64,000 nt of DNA. Source: Pirellulaceae bacterium. GTDB lineage: Bacteria; Planctomycetota; Planctomycetia; Pirellulales; Pirellulaceae. Shown here piece by piece: positions 36,557 through 44,863 of the stretch. The position numbers and the translations under genes are program-made. The stretch covers positions 868,001-932,000 of the forward strand of contig JAGYIQ010000002.1 in the NCBI GenBank assembly GCA_018402565.1, given 5' to 3'. The notes beneath the pieces are model-generated. The model ran no database searches, was not told where the DNA came from, and saw nothing but the letters and a program-made list of their open reading frames with translations. Within the stretch, counting starts at the first letter, position 1. Each line of letters starts with the position of its first letter.

Positions 36557-36717
36557 TAACCGTTCACGCCTCGTAGGGTGTCATGCAGCAAGTCGGGCTA
36601 ACCAGACGGTGGTTTGCGAGTCAAAGCAACTGGAGAACGCTGCCGGTTTGCCCCGAGAACCATCCGACTTGCGGAATGCACCAGCCCCAAGGATGACCTC
36701 CTACCCGTGAACGTTTA
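36557..36717 (+). repeat. 161-bp repeat family, copy C
   Basis: It starts TAACCGTTCACG and ends CGTGAACGTTTA (one change from the inverse). It is the same length and orientation as copy A with high identity. It sits between the ECF sigma gene and its kinase gene. Confidence 0.75.
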
Positions 36718-36735
36718 CAAAAATTCTGCAATCGT

Positions 36736-37302
36736 TTACTCCCACAAACCGTCCAATTCCTGCCGCAGTCGCTTGAGTACCCGGCCACGGGCCAAGTAGA
36801 CGGCGTTCTCTGAGATCCCCAGTTCGCGGGCCACGTCAGCCGCCGAGCGTCCTTCCGCGACGTGCTCCCAACAGGCTCGCCAGGTACTCTCCGAGAAACA
36901 ATCTCGCATCAGTCGCAGGGCCGCTCGTGCCAAATACGCGCGATACTCCTGTTCGCCCAGCTCATCTTGGGGCGCGGGGATTACTGGCTCCAGGTCCGCC
37001 CGCGACTCGGGTTCGGTCGAGCGTCGCAGACGTCGCTGCAAGTCGCGGCACTTGTTGGCCGTGACGGTGTACAGCCAGGCTCGGAAGCGAGTCGGCCGCT
37101 GAGCCTCCAGCCACTCGCGGCGTTGAATCAAGGCGACAAAGACCTCTTGGCAGACATCCAACCGCTGCGCTGGCTCGACGCCCAGGCGGGTGACCCAGAA
37201 ATGCAACAGCGGCGAGTACAGCTGCACGAAGCGATTCCAGGCCACGGAATCTTCGGCCGTTCGCAATCGCATCAACAAACTGGAATGTGTCGAAACCACC
37301 AC
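36736..37302 (-). CDS. ECF sigma factor paired with the giant kinase
   Basis: A 188-residue sigma-70 family protein. Region 2: WNRFVQLYSPLLHFWVTRLG, DVCQEVFVALIQ and RFRAWLYTVTANKCRDLQRR; region 4: EGRSAADVARELGI and SENAVYLARGRVLKRLRQEL. It lies upstream of the 1461-residue kinase on the same strand. No anti-sigma factor gene is adjacent. The pair would form a second sigma-kinase regulatory unit in the window. Confidence 0.92.
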   Translation of the reverse strand: MVVSTHSSLLMRLRTAEDSVAWNRFVQLYSPLLHFWVTRLGVEPAQRLDVCQEVFVALIQRREWLEAQRPTRFRAWLYTVTANKCRDLQRRLRRSTEPESRADLEPVIPAPQDELGEQEYRAYLARAALRLMRDCFSESTWRACWEHVAEGRSAADVARELGISENAVYLARGRVLKRLRQELDGLWE

Positions 37303-37404
37303 TGGCTCCCTTCCTTCCGCCGCAGCCGCTGGCCCCCCATTACCTGCTGCCCATCATAACCCAAGCCGACCTTGGTGGCAGGACAGGCTAACGTCAACCC
37401 GGCC

Positions 37405-39120
37405 TCAAAAATCGATGCGCCACAGACTGGTTGCGAGCTTGGCTAATTGCTTTTGGCGGGCTTCGATCTTATGCTCATCCCATGTTTCATAGTGTTCGGC
37501 AATGGCTCGGGTGATCTGAAAATCGCTCTTTTCATAAACGACTCTCTTAGAAGCATAGTCCCTATTTCCGAGTTCTCGGTTGGGTTTGGTCTCTAGCGGG
37601 GTCATATTACCAAGGCGATAGATGAAGCGATCCTGCTTCGGCTCCTCGATGTAGGCCCAAGATTGATCTGGATGTTCAGGGAGAATGTGCTCAAGACTGT
37701 AAGAGGCACTTTCGAACTCAAAGTCTTGCCCCGACCGCTGATGCTCAATCTCAAACAGAATATATTTCACAACCTTTTTATTTCGACTATTGGTCGTCCG
37801 CAATTCTTTATCCGCGAACGCCGCTTTGAAAGGCTCGTCCTCCGGGTACACATCACGCAAGGCATTGATTACATCGAATGCCGTGGCAAGCGTCCCACCG
37901 GTCACCTTCCAGGCGATCTCATTGTAGAGACGCTCTTGATCGTGAGTCTGAAGATTGCAGATCACATTGTAGCGAAACGAAACCACTGCGACTGCTTTCA
38001 ATACACGCGTAAAAGCTGCTCGATTGGATTCAAAAAACTTGTCGTAACATGCCAGCAGCATGGCTAACGGTTGGCGTACATTAAACATCAGTAGCTGTTC
38101 GAGTGCCCTGCGTTCGTCGATGTTCCAGGTAGCATCTTGCGGATCGCGTAGGGCCGCATAGATTGACGCCGACTGATCGAGATTGCGCAAGAGATCAAAA
38201 GCGGCCTCGCGTGTTGTGATTCGCTTCCGTATCGTCTTGAACAAGTCCGATTTTCGCACGAGCTTGTTTCTGCTGTTCCAGAAAACCCTGAGGAACTCAG
38301 GTAGGCTTTCGCTGCCCATCAGCCCAACAATCCGTTCCCAGCGTTCCTCCAGAGCCTTGAATTCCGACTCATGGGTCTCTGGCGTGCTGATGACTGAAAA
38401 TAAGTAATTCTTCAGCAGATCTGTAGCTGACAATCGAACGCCGCGAGCGTTGAGTGTTTCAAAGACTTTGAACGCATTCAATTCGTCGGTCACCGTAATG
38501 ACGGTAAAAAAAAGCTTGTCGACCAACTCGTCAAGAAAGGCGGCGACGTCCCGACCACTCGTTACGGTCGCACCCGTCCGGCTGCGAATTCGATCCTTGA
38601 ACCAGTTGAACGCCTTGCGCAACTGATGTTCAGAGGCGTTCAATCCACGCTGAGGAAGCTTTTCTAGGGAAACCAGGTAGGTCTGGTAGAAACGGTTATT
38701 GTGGCGGTTCAGCTCCAGCTTGGAGCGAGGTACCAGTGTCACTGGATCAACGTAACCGATGTAGCTGTTGCGTAATTGATCTTTTCTCTTGGCGTTATCA
38801 CCTGCATCCAGGTTGGCATCCACGAGATCCTGCAAATGCGCCAGGGCGGCCAAGACCATCACGCTAATAGTCGTCATCCGCTGTTGGCCGTCGATAATGT
38901 CGAACCGCTTACTGTCCGATGACTGGAGCACCAGGTAGCCCATATAATGGGAAGCCTCTGCTCCCTCCTCAAATAGTGCCACGATATCCTGCCACAGATC
39001 GTCCCATTCGTCCTCGGACCACGAGTAGTCACGCTGAAACGGTGGCACACGATAACTCAGCCCATTTCCGAGTAGCTGCCGGAATGTGGAGTTCGTTGTA
39101 TTGAAGTTCAAAGTTGCCAT
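37405..39120 (-). CDS. DUF262/DUF1524 (GmrSD-like) protein, possible anti-phage nuclease
   Basis: A 571-residue protein from the ATG at 39120 (a TTG 27 bases upstream is an alternative). The N-terminal DUF262 domain has FRQLLGNGLSYRVPPFQRDY and the DGQQR motif in DIIDGQQRMTTI (about residue 77). The C-terminal DUF1524 His-Me-finger nuclease has SLEHILPE (about 475) and a following LGNMTPLETKPNRELGNRD. Together they make a GmrSD-type fold: a nucleotide-using DUF262 part and a nuclease. Relatives act as type IV restriction or other phage-defence enzymes on modified DNA. It stands alone and is slightly AT-richer than its neighbours, suggesting transfer. Defence function is inferred. Confidence 0.85.
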   Translation of the reverse strand: MATLNFNTTNSTFRQLLGNGLSYRVPPFQRDYSWSEDEWDDLWQDIVALFEEGAEASHYMGYLVLQSSDSKRFDIIDGQQRMTTISVMVLAALAHLQDLVDANLDAGDNAKRKDQLRNSYIGYVDPVTLVPRSKLELNRHNNRFYQTYLVSLEKLPQRGLNASEHQLRKAFNWFKDRIRSRTGATVTSGRDVAAFLDELVDKLFFTVITVTDELNAFKVFETLNARGVRLSATDLLKNYLFSVISTPETHESEFKALEERWERIVGLMGSESLPEFLRVFWNSRNKLVRKSDLFKTIRKRITTREAAFDLLRNLDQSASIYAALRDPQDATWNIDERRALEQLLMFNVRQPLAMLLACYDKFFESNRAAFTRVLKAVAVVSFRYNVICNLQTHDQERLYNEIAWKVTGGTLATAFDVINALRDVYPEDEPFKAAFADKELRTTNSRNKKVVKYILFEIEHQRSGQDFEFESASYSLEHILPEHPDQSWAYIEEPKQDRFIYRLGNMTPLETKPNRELGNRDYASKRVVYEKSDFQITRAIAEHYETWDEHKIEARQKQLAKLATSLWRIDF

Positions 39121-39265
39121 ATTCGCCGCACCTGTTCGCGTCCCCAATCGCCCGGCCTACCATCATAACTCAAGCCGACCGTTGCGGCAGGCTAGGCCAG
39201 CGGCTAGGATCAGGCGGGGAGCGAGTGCAGCGTCCCACACAGGTGACCGCAGCGGAGGAATGGGA

Positions 39266-40450
39266 ATGCAGTGGCTAAAGATTTGGGTCGTGTGTTTGTT
39301 GTGGTTGCCGGCCTTGGTGGTCGGTCAGGACGCGGCCGAAGAGGGCTTTGTGCCGCTGTTCAACGGCCAGGACTTCAGCGGCTGGGTCCGAACCAACACC
39401 CCGCCCGACACCTGGTACTACGAAGACGGGCTGCTGGTCTGCACCGGCAAACCGATCGGTGAAATCCGCACGGAGAAAATGTACCAGAACTTCATCCTGG
39501 AACTGGAATGGCGACACATGGTTCCCGGCGGCAACGCGGGCGTGTTCCTCTTCGCTGACGACATCACCGCTCGCGGCGTCCCCTTCCATCGCGGTATTGA
39601 AGTGCAAGTCTTGGAGAACAGCTATGGCAACACCCGCAGCTACACCACCCACGGCGATATCTTTCCCATCCACGGGGCCACGATGGTGCCCGTCAATGGT
39701 CGCGGCGGCGATCGGGCGTTTCCCACTGAGAACCGCTCCTTGCCCAGCCCCCAATGGAACCACTACCGGATCACCGCTCAAGATGGCGAAGTGACCCTGG
39801 CGGTCAATGGCCAAGTCGTCACGCGTGGCACGCAGTGCTCCCCACGAAAGGGCTACATCTGCTTGGAGTCCGAAGGCGGCGTGGTCCACTACCGCAACGT
39901 CCGCATCAAAGAGCTGCCCGACACGCCGATCCCGGACAGCGAAGTGGCAATCGCCAACCGCGGCTATGTCTCGATCTACTCCGGCCTGGACCTCCGCGAT
40001 TGGCAACTCCCGTCGGACGCACCCACCGCCGCCTGGCAGTCCCGCGATTGGGTCCTCAGCCATCCAGGAACCGACGGCTCTGCCACACCTTTGACCTACC
40101 AACCGCCGCTCGGTGACTTCGGCTTGGTCATCGACTTCAAGTTGAACGATCCCGCCAGCGTTTTTTCTCTGGAGTTAGCCGCCGAGACTTCCTCCACAGC
40201 GGATAACGTTGCAACGACCACCGTCTTCTCGACGGCCTCGTTGCCCACACCGGTCGCCGCCGAGCGGTGGCATCGGCTGGAAGGCAGCGTCCGCGGCCAA
40301 GACTGTCAATGGACCTTAAACGGCGTGGCCCTCGACGCGCAAGCCCAGCCCAACCTACCGACCGCTCGCCGTTTGATCCTCACACCCACCCACGCTGTCG
40401 ACTTCGCCAATCTCTACCTCCGACCATTGCCACCGAGCGAAGATCAGTAA
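39266..40450 (+). CDS. Exported DUF1080 protein with two concanavalin-like domains
   Basis: A 394-residue protein. The ATG at 39266 is chosen because GGAGG is 7 bases upstream; ATG 39260 is also in frame. The signal peptide is WLKIWVVCLLWLPALVVG. Residues about 27-215 match DUF1080 (3-keto-disaccharide hydrolase/glycan-binding fold): FVPLFNGQDFSGWV, WYYEDGLLVCTGKP, FILELEWRHMVPGGNAGVFL, and WNHYRITAQDGEVTLAVNG. A second related domain follows (YSGLDLRDWQLPS, then WHRLEGSVRGQDCQWTLNG). Such proteins are very common in planctomycetes and probably handle polysaccharide or disaccharide in the periplasm; the activity here is not shown. Confidence 0.87.
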   Translation: MQWLKIWVVCLLWLPALVVGQDAAEEGFVPLFNGQDFSGWVRTNTPPDTWYYEDGLLVCTGKPIGEIRTEKMYQNFILELEWRHMVPGGNAGVFLFADDITARGVPFHRGIEVQVLENSYGNTRSYTTHGDIFPIHGATMVPVNGRGGDRAFPTENRSLPSPQWNHYRITAQDGEVTLAVNGQVVTRGTQCSPRKGYICLESEGGVVHYRNVRIKELPDTPIPDSEVAIANRGYVSIYSGLDLRDWQLPSDAPTAAWQSRDWVLSHPGTDGSATPLTYQPPLGDFGLVIDFKLNDPASVFSLELAAETSSTADNVATTTVFSTASLPTPVAAERWHRLEGSVRGQDCQWTLNGVALDAQAQPNLPTARRLILTPTHAVDFANLYLRPLPPSEDQ

Positions 40451-40497
40451 TCCTGCACGCCTCGCAAGAGAGATGTGTCACTGGCAAATTAGCGGAG

Positions 40498-40561
40498 ATT
40501 AGCGTTAATTAGTGTTCCCATTCCCGAATCCCGTTAGAACGGAACACTGATTAACGCTAAT
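40498..40561. repeat. 21-bp imperfect inverted repeat (TTAGCGTTAATTAGTG)
   Basis: Arms 40498-40518 and 40541-40561 pair at 20 of 21 positions around a 22-nt spacer. It lies in the gap between two convergent genes and may act as a bidirectional terminator or a REP-like element. Confidence 0.7.
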
Positions 40562-40674
40562 AACCACTAATCGTTTACGCCCCCCCTCTCACGGTTAAAA
40601 TTTCCTGCTGGGTGTTAACGGTTACCGCGCATCTAAAGACTTGTTATGAGTGCTCGTACTAGACTTGTAGGCGA

Positions 40675-40733
40675 ATCGAGTACGAATACGACGACAAGTA
40701 CGAGTACCACCAAGGGCTGAGTACGCGTACGAT
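40675..40733. repeat. GAGTAC repeat, copy 2
   Basis: GAGTACGAATACGACGACAA, then GTACGAGTACCACCAAGGG, then CTGAGTACGCGTACGATGGCC. The end closely matches 31395-31415 (GGCTGAGTACGAGTACGACGG). Confidence 0.7.
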
Positions 40734-40756
40734 GGCCAGTGACATGGACCGTTCCC

Positions 40757-42202
40757 CTACAAATAGGGGCTGGCGAGGCGGGCGAGGGAGTCGCGGAAGC
40801 GGACGGGCCACGAGCGGCGCTGCAAGTCGTGCAGGGTCAAGGAACGAGAGGCCGCTAACTTGCCGCGAGCAAACTCCGACAACGGGCCGTTCAACACGCC
40901 GCCATAACACTCCACATTCAGCTCAAAGTTCAAACGCAAACTGCGTGCATCCCAGTTGCTCGAGCCGATCAACGACCAATCGCCATCCACCAAAAACAAC
41001 TTGGTATGATCAAACGGCGGCGGGGTCAAATACACCTGACAACCCCGCTCCAACAACTCGGGCAACACCGCCTGACTGGCCCATTGCACTGGCAGAATAT
41101 TATTCTTTGCCGGCACAAGAATACACACGCGTACGCCACGGAGTGCCGCCACATTCAACGCATCAATGATCGTCTCGTCCGGCAAGAAATAGGGCGTCAG
41201 TATATAAATCTGCCGCTCGGCCAATTGGATCGCGCCCAAGATCGTCAGCTTCAACTTCTCGAAATCTTCGTCCGGCCCGTCCGGTATCGCTCGACATAGG
41301 ATCGGCCCGTCCGCAATCGGCGTCGGAAACCACTGCTCGCCCGATAAAATCTCGTTGGTGGCAAAACACCAATCTACCGAAAACACCTCCTGCAACTGCA
41401 ACACGACCGGACCGCGAAATTCGAAGTGCAGGTCCTGGATCGGATGCGCCGGCTGCCAATCCGGCCGCAAGCCCTCGCGGATATTCATCCCGCCCGTAAA
41501 CGCCACCCGACCATCCACGATCAACAATTTACGGTGATTTCTCAAATTGCTATAAATCGTGGAGGCGGGATTGTACGTGGGCAAAAAGGTGACGCAGTCC
41601 AAGCCGGCTTGCTCCATGACACTGACGGCGGTCGGCCGCGAGTACCGCGAACCAACGTCGTCGATCAAGACCCGCACCGCCACGCCGCGTTGCCGCGCTG
41701 CCTGCAGGGCCTCGATGAACAACTTGCCCGCGCGATCGTTGTCGAAGATATAAGACTGCAGGGCAATCGTGCTTTGGGCCTGGTCGATGGCCTGCAACAT
41801 GGCCGGAAAGGCCTCGCAGCCATCCACCAACGGCCGCACTTGATTACCCGCCAGCAGCGGCATGGCCGTCAACCGAGTCACCAAGTCGTCCATTTGACGA
41901 AACTTCGGCTGCTGCCGTTGGATCGATTGCAACAACTCACGCGGCCCCGGCGGCATCCGGCGGCGCACTTCCACCAACACCCGCTCCAATTCGCGTTGCC
42001 AACGACAACCGCGACGCTCCAAGCGGTTGATGCCAAACGCCAAGTAGATCAAGGACCCCAGCAGCGGCGTCAACCAAATCAAGCCCACCCAACCCAAGGT
42101 GGCCTTGGTGTCCCGTCGTCGCATGATCGCATGCACGACCCAGCCCGTGGCGAAACAGCGTTCGACCAACGTCAGTGCCAACGACCAATAGACCCAAGTC
42201 AT
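40757..42202 (-). CDS. cls: Cardiolipin synthase (phospholipase D family)
   Basis: A 481-residue protein; the ATG at 42202 overlaps the upstream stop (ATGA). Two N-terminal membrane helices (TWVYWSLALTLVER and LGWVGLIWLTPLLGSLIYLAFG) precede two HKD motifs: HRKLLIVDGRVAFTGGMN (about residue 224) and HTKLFLVDGDWSLIGSSNWD (about 397). It joins two phosphatidylglycerol molecules to make cardiolipin and glycerol at the membrane. The neighbouring upstream genes are of unknown or unrelated function, so co-translation is the only link. Length and motifs are normal for bacterial Cls. Confidence 0.93.
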   Translation of the reverse strand: MTWVYWSLALTLVERCFATGWVVHAIMRRRDTKATLGWVGLIWLTPLLGSLIYLAFGINRLERRGCRWQRELERVLVEVRRRMPPGPRELLQSIQRQQPKFRQMDDLVTRLTAMPLLAGNQVRPLVDGCEAFPAMLQAIDQAQSTIALQSYIFDNDRAGKLFIEALQAARQRGVAVRVLIDDVGSRYSRPTAVSVMEQAGLDCVTFLPTYNPASTIYSNLRNHRKLLIVDGRVAFTGGMNIREGLRPDWQPAHPIQDLHFEFRGPVVLQLQEVFSVDWCFATNEILSGEQWFPTPIADGPILCRAIPDGPDEDFEKLKLTILGAIQLAERQIYILTPYFLPDETIIDALNVAALRGVRVCILVPAKNNILPVQWASQAVLPELLERGCQVYLTPPPFDHTKLFLVDGDWSLIGSSNWDARSLRLNFELNVECYGGVLNGPLSEFARGKLAASRSLTLHDLQRRSWPVRFRDSLARLASPYL

Positions 42203-43452
42203 GAGCGTTCTCGTGACAACTTTTGATAAAACGCCGCTAAGCCAAACCCAAACGCATCCCCAAACCCTTGGCACAACTGCTGCATCGGCACAAAGTCGCC
42301 CGCCAAATGACAACAGCGAAACAGCAAGGCCGTCCAGCGACTCCGCTGATGCTCGCCGCAATTTCTCAGTTGATCCGCCAACACTTCAATCGCTTCAGCG
42401 TAGCGTTGGCGACGCATCAGCAACTCCACCAACACGTCCGTGGCGTAGATCTGGCCTTCCAAACTGAGCACACTGGGGGACTGAGCCGCCGCCGTCAACT
42501 CGGCCCGACGCTGACGAAAAAACTCCAATCCCTGCTGCTCATCGCCCTGCCCCATGACGATCTCGTAATAGCTCTGATGCGCCACATAATACGGCTCAAA
42601 TACCGGTTCACCTTGTGGCTGGTACAATGCCGCCAAACGCTGGCCGTAAGCACACAACTGCCACGCCAATGGCTGGACCGCCGCATCGTCGACAATCCGC
42701 CCGATTCGCACCACGCTGCTCAAGTGCGACGTATCGATATGATAATTGTCGTTCGCCATCAGCTCCGGACACGCCTGCAACAGCGTGAGCAAGTCGATCG
42801 CACGGTCCGTCTCCGCGGCGGCAAAAAGATCCGCCACGGCTGGAGAGCCCGGTTCGGACGAGGCCTGAGCCAGCCACCGTTGCCCGTGCTGCACGACCTG
42901 GTGCCTCAGCTCGTCGTACAGATGTCGCACCAGCGCAGCGGCCGCCTGCTGCCGTTGCTCCAACGCCGCTTGTGCCAACTGCGAATCAAACGCCGTGATC
43001 GCGTTGCAGGTCCCCATCCGCTGCAACAATAAACCAAAACCGTAGGCCGGGGCCACTCCGTGCCCGACCGCCACTTCGATGACTTGCTCCACGTTGTCGT
43101 CGGTCACGGCGATGCTGCGCACCAATTGCTCGGCCCAGACCGCATCGCCGACAGGACGCAAGTACATCCAGCCCTCGGCAATTCGCCCCGCCGCCAACAA
43201 CCGCTCACCCACCGTGCGACAAGCGTCCACCAACCGATCTTCCAATTGCCGCTGTACGTCCGCTGGCAAGTCTTCAGCCTGGCCCAGGTTCCAGGGCTCC
43301 AGTCCCAGGTCAAACCGAGCCTGCAATTTGAGCGCCTCGAACCAGGCCGAGTACTGCTGGTCGCGCTCCAAGCTCTGACTCAGTTGCGCCAATAACTCGG
43401 CAGGACTGCTATCCTGCATCTCGCGTTGCAAGTCTTCAAAATTCACGCTCAC
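42199..43452 (-). CDS. Hypothetical protein, 417 aa, helical
   Basis: It starts at 43452, 17 bp inside the preceding Gfo/Idh gene, and overlaps the start of cls by 4 bp, so the three genes are translated as a tight operon. The sequence is Gln/Ala/Leu-rich and almost wholly helical (for example VVQHGQRWLAQASS, DELRHQVVQHG), possibly TPR- or HEAT-like repeats. There is no signal or membrane segment. I recognise no family; a scaffold role is a guess. Confidence 0.75.
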   Translation of the reverse strand: MSVNFEDLQREMQDSSPAELLAQLSQSLERDQQYSAWFEALKLQARFDLGLEPWNLGQAEDLPADVQRQLEDRLVDACRTVGERLLAAGRIAEGWMYLRPVGDAVWAEQLVRSIAVTDDNVEQVIEVAVGHGVAPAYGFGLLLQRMGTCNAITAFDSQLAQAALEQRQQAAAALVRHLYDELRHQVVQHGQRWLAQASSEPGSPAVADLFAAAETDRAIDLLTLLQACPELMANDNYHIDTSHLSSVVRIGRIVDDAAVQPLAWQLCAYGQRLAALYQPQGEPVFEPYYVAHQSYYEIVMGQGDEQQGLEFFRQRRAELTAAAQSPSVLSLEGQIYATDVLVELLMRRQRYAEAIEVLADQLRNCGEHQRSRWTALLFRCCHLAGDFVPMQQLCQGFGDAFGFGLAAFYQKLSRERS

Positions 43453-44740
43453 TCCGATCCACTTGTGTCGCCACTTCTACCGGCCCCCGGATCGTCTCCG
43501 TCGCCGCATCCCATTCGATCCGCTGACCAGTGCGAATCGCCAAATTGCCCAAATGACACGCGGTGGCCGTGCGATGGCCAATTTCCACGTCGCAGATCGG
43601 CAACTGGCGACTGGCGACGCAGTCCAAAAAGTTCTTGTGATGGTTGGACGACTCGGCCAAGTCCGGCAATCCCTCCGCCGGCTCGGCTTGCAGCAGCTCC
43701 GGATCGCTGGCGACCAACTTGCCCCGATCCACAAAGATCCAACCGTGCTGCCCGAAGAACTTCGTGCCCATGGCGATGTCGGGCTGTCGCTGGCCCACGA
43801 TCATCGTGACCTGATCCGGATAGGTATAGGTGATGCGGCAGGCTTCAGAGACTTCATGCCAGAGCTGCGGGTGGAACTGGGCCGAGCCCTCGACGCTCAG
43901 CGGTCCCGAATCGTCCCAGCCCATGCCCCAATGCGCGATGTCGATGTGGTGCGCCCCCCAGTTGGTCATCTGGCCACCGCTGTAATCCCAAAAAAAGCGG
44001 AAATTGTAATGCACGCGATCCGGATTGTATTCCTGCCAGGGAGCCGGCCCCAGCCACAGGTTGTAATCCAGCTCCGCGGGGGGCGCAGTGTTCGGTCGCG
44101 GTTCGCGTTCTCGGAACGGGTGATTGGACGCGGCGATGCCCACGTGAATCTCATGCACCTTGCCCAGGACGCCGCCGCGGACCAATTGACAGGCCCGGCG
44201 AAAGTTCTGACTAGAGCGTTGCTGCGACCCGGTCTGCACGATCCGCTGCTGCTGCCGCGCGGCCTGCACCATCCGTCGCCCCTGAGCGATCGTCAACGTC
44301 AAGGGCTTCTCGACGTAGACATCTTTGCCCGCTCGGCAAGCATCGATCGTCTGCCGGGCGTGCCAATGGTCCGGCGTGCTGATCACCACCGCGTCGATAT
44401 CCGCGCGATCCAACAACTCGCGGTAGTCCGTGAACTGCAAACAACTCCGCCCGGACTGCTCGACCATGGTCGCGGCTTGCTGGCGATGTTTGCTGTCCAC
44501 GTCACAGACGGCAACTGCCTGGGACAAAAACGCCTTGAGATTACCGCGGCCCTGCCCCCCCAGACCAATGTGGCCGGTGTGCACGCGTTCGTTGGCGCCA
44601 AATGCCGTCGCCGGGATAAACGTCGGTGCCACCAAGCCCAGGCCACCGGCCAACACCCCACCGAGAAATTGCCGCCGCCGCCATGGTCGCAACTCGTCTT
44701 GGGCCGTGGCGGGCTCCCCGTTTGCGTTTTGCTCAGACAT
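43436..44740 (-). CDS. Gfo/Idh/MocA family oxidoreductase with Tat signal
   Basis: A 434-residue protein. The N-terminus RPWRRRQFLGGVLAGGLGLV is a twin-arginine (Tat) signal. It is followed by a Rossmann NAD(P) fold (GHIGLGGQGRGNLKAF; the usual GxGxxG is present as GLGGQG), DYRELLDRADIDAVVISTPD and DVYVEKPLTLT, the last being the conserved EKP motif. These are exported dehydrogenases of unknown sugar substrate, very numerous in planctomycetes. Its stop overlaps the next gene by 17 bp. Confidence 0.92.
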   Translation of the reverse strand: MSEQNANGEPATAQDELRPWRRRQFLGGVLAGGLGLVAPTFIPATAFGANERVHTGHIGLGGQGRGNLKAFLSQAVAVCDVDSKHRQQAATMVEQSGRSCLQFTDYRELLDRADIDAVVISTPDHWHARQTIDACRAGKDVYVEKPLTLTIAQGRRMVQAARQQQRIVQTGSQQRSSQNFRRACQLVRGGVLGKVHEIHVGIAASNHPFREREPRPNTAPPAELDYNLWLGPAPWQEYNPDRVHYNFRFFWDYSGGQMTNWGAHHIDIAHWGMGWDDSGPLSVEGSAQFHPQLWHEVSEACRITYTYPDQVTMIVGQRQPDIAMGTKFFGQHGWIFVDRGKLVASDPELLQAEPAEGLPDLAESSNHHKNFLDCVASRQLPICDVEIGHRTATACHLGNLAIRTGQRIEWDAATETIRGPVEVATQVDRSEREF

Positions 44741-44802
44741 CGATCGTTCTCCCAGTTGTGTTAGCAGTTAGATGGGTGTGGTCCGCGTACAATGCCCACG
44801 AA

Positions 44803-44831
44803 AACCGGGTACTAACGCACGCCGGCTGATT
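44803..44831 (+). repeat. Short palindromic repeat (CCGGGTACTAACGCACGCCGG)
   Basis: It differs from 3779-3808 at one base over 29 bp. It can form a CCGG.GTGC/GCAC.GCCGG stem. It lies between the kinase and Gfo/Idh genes. Confidence 0.7.
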
Positions 44832-44863
44832 CTTAATTCGGTCGGTTAATGGCTGACAAGTCC

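Noticed and set aside
43463-44764. 433-codon plus-strand frame
   Set aside because: It is antisense to the Gfo/Idh/MocA gene, whose motifs are unambiguous.
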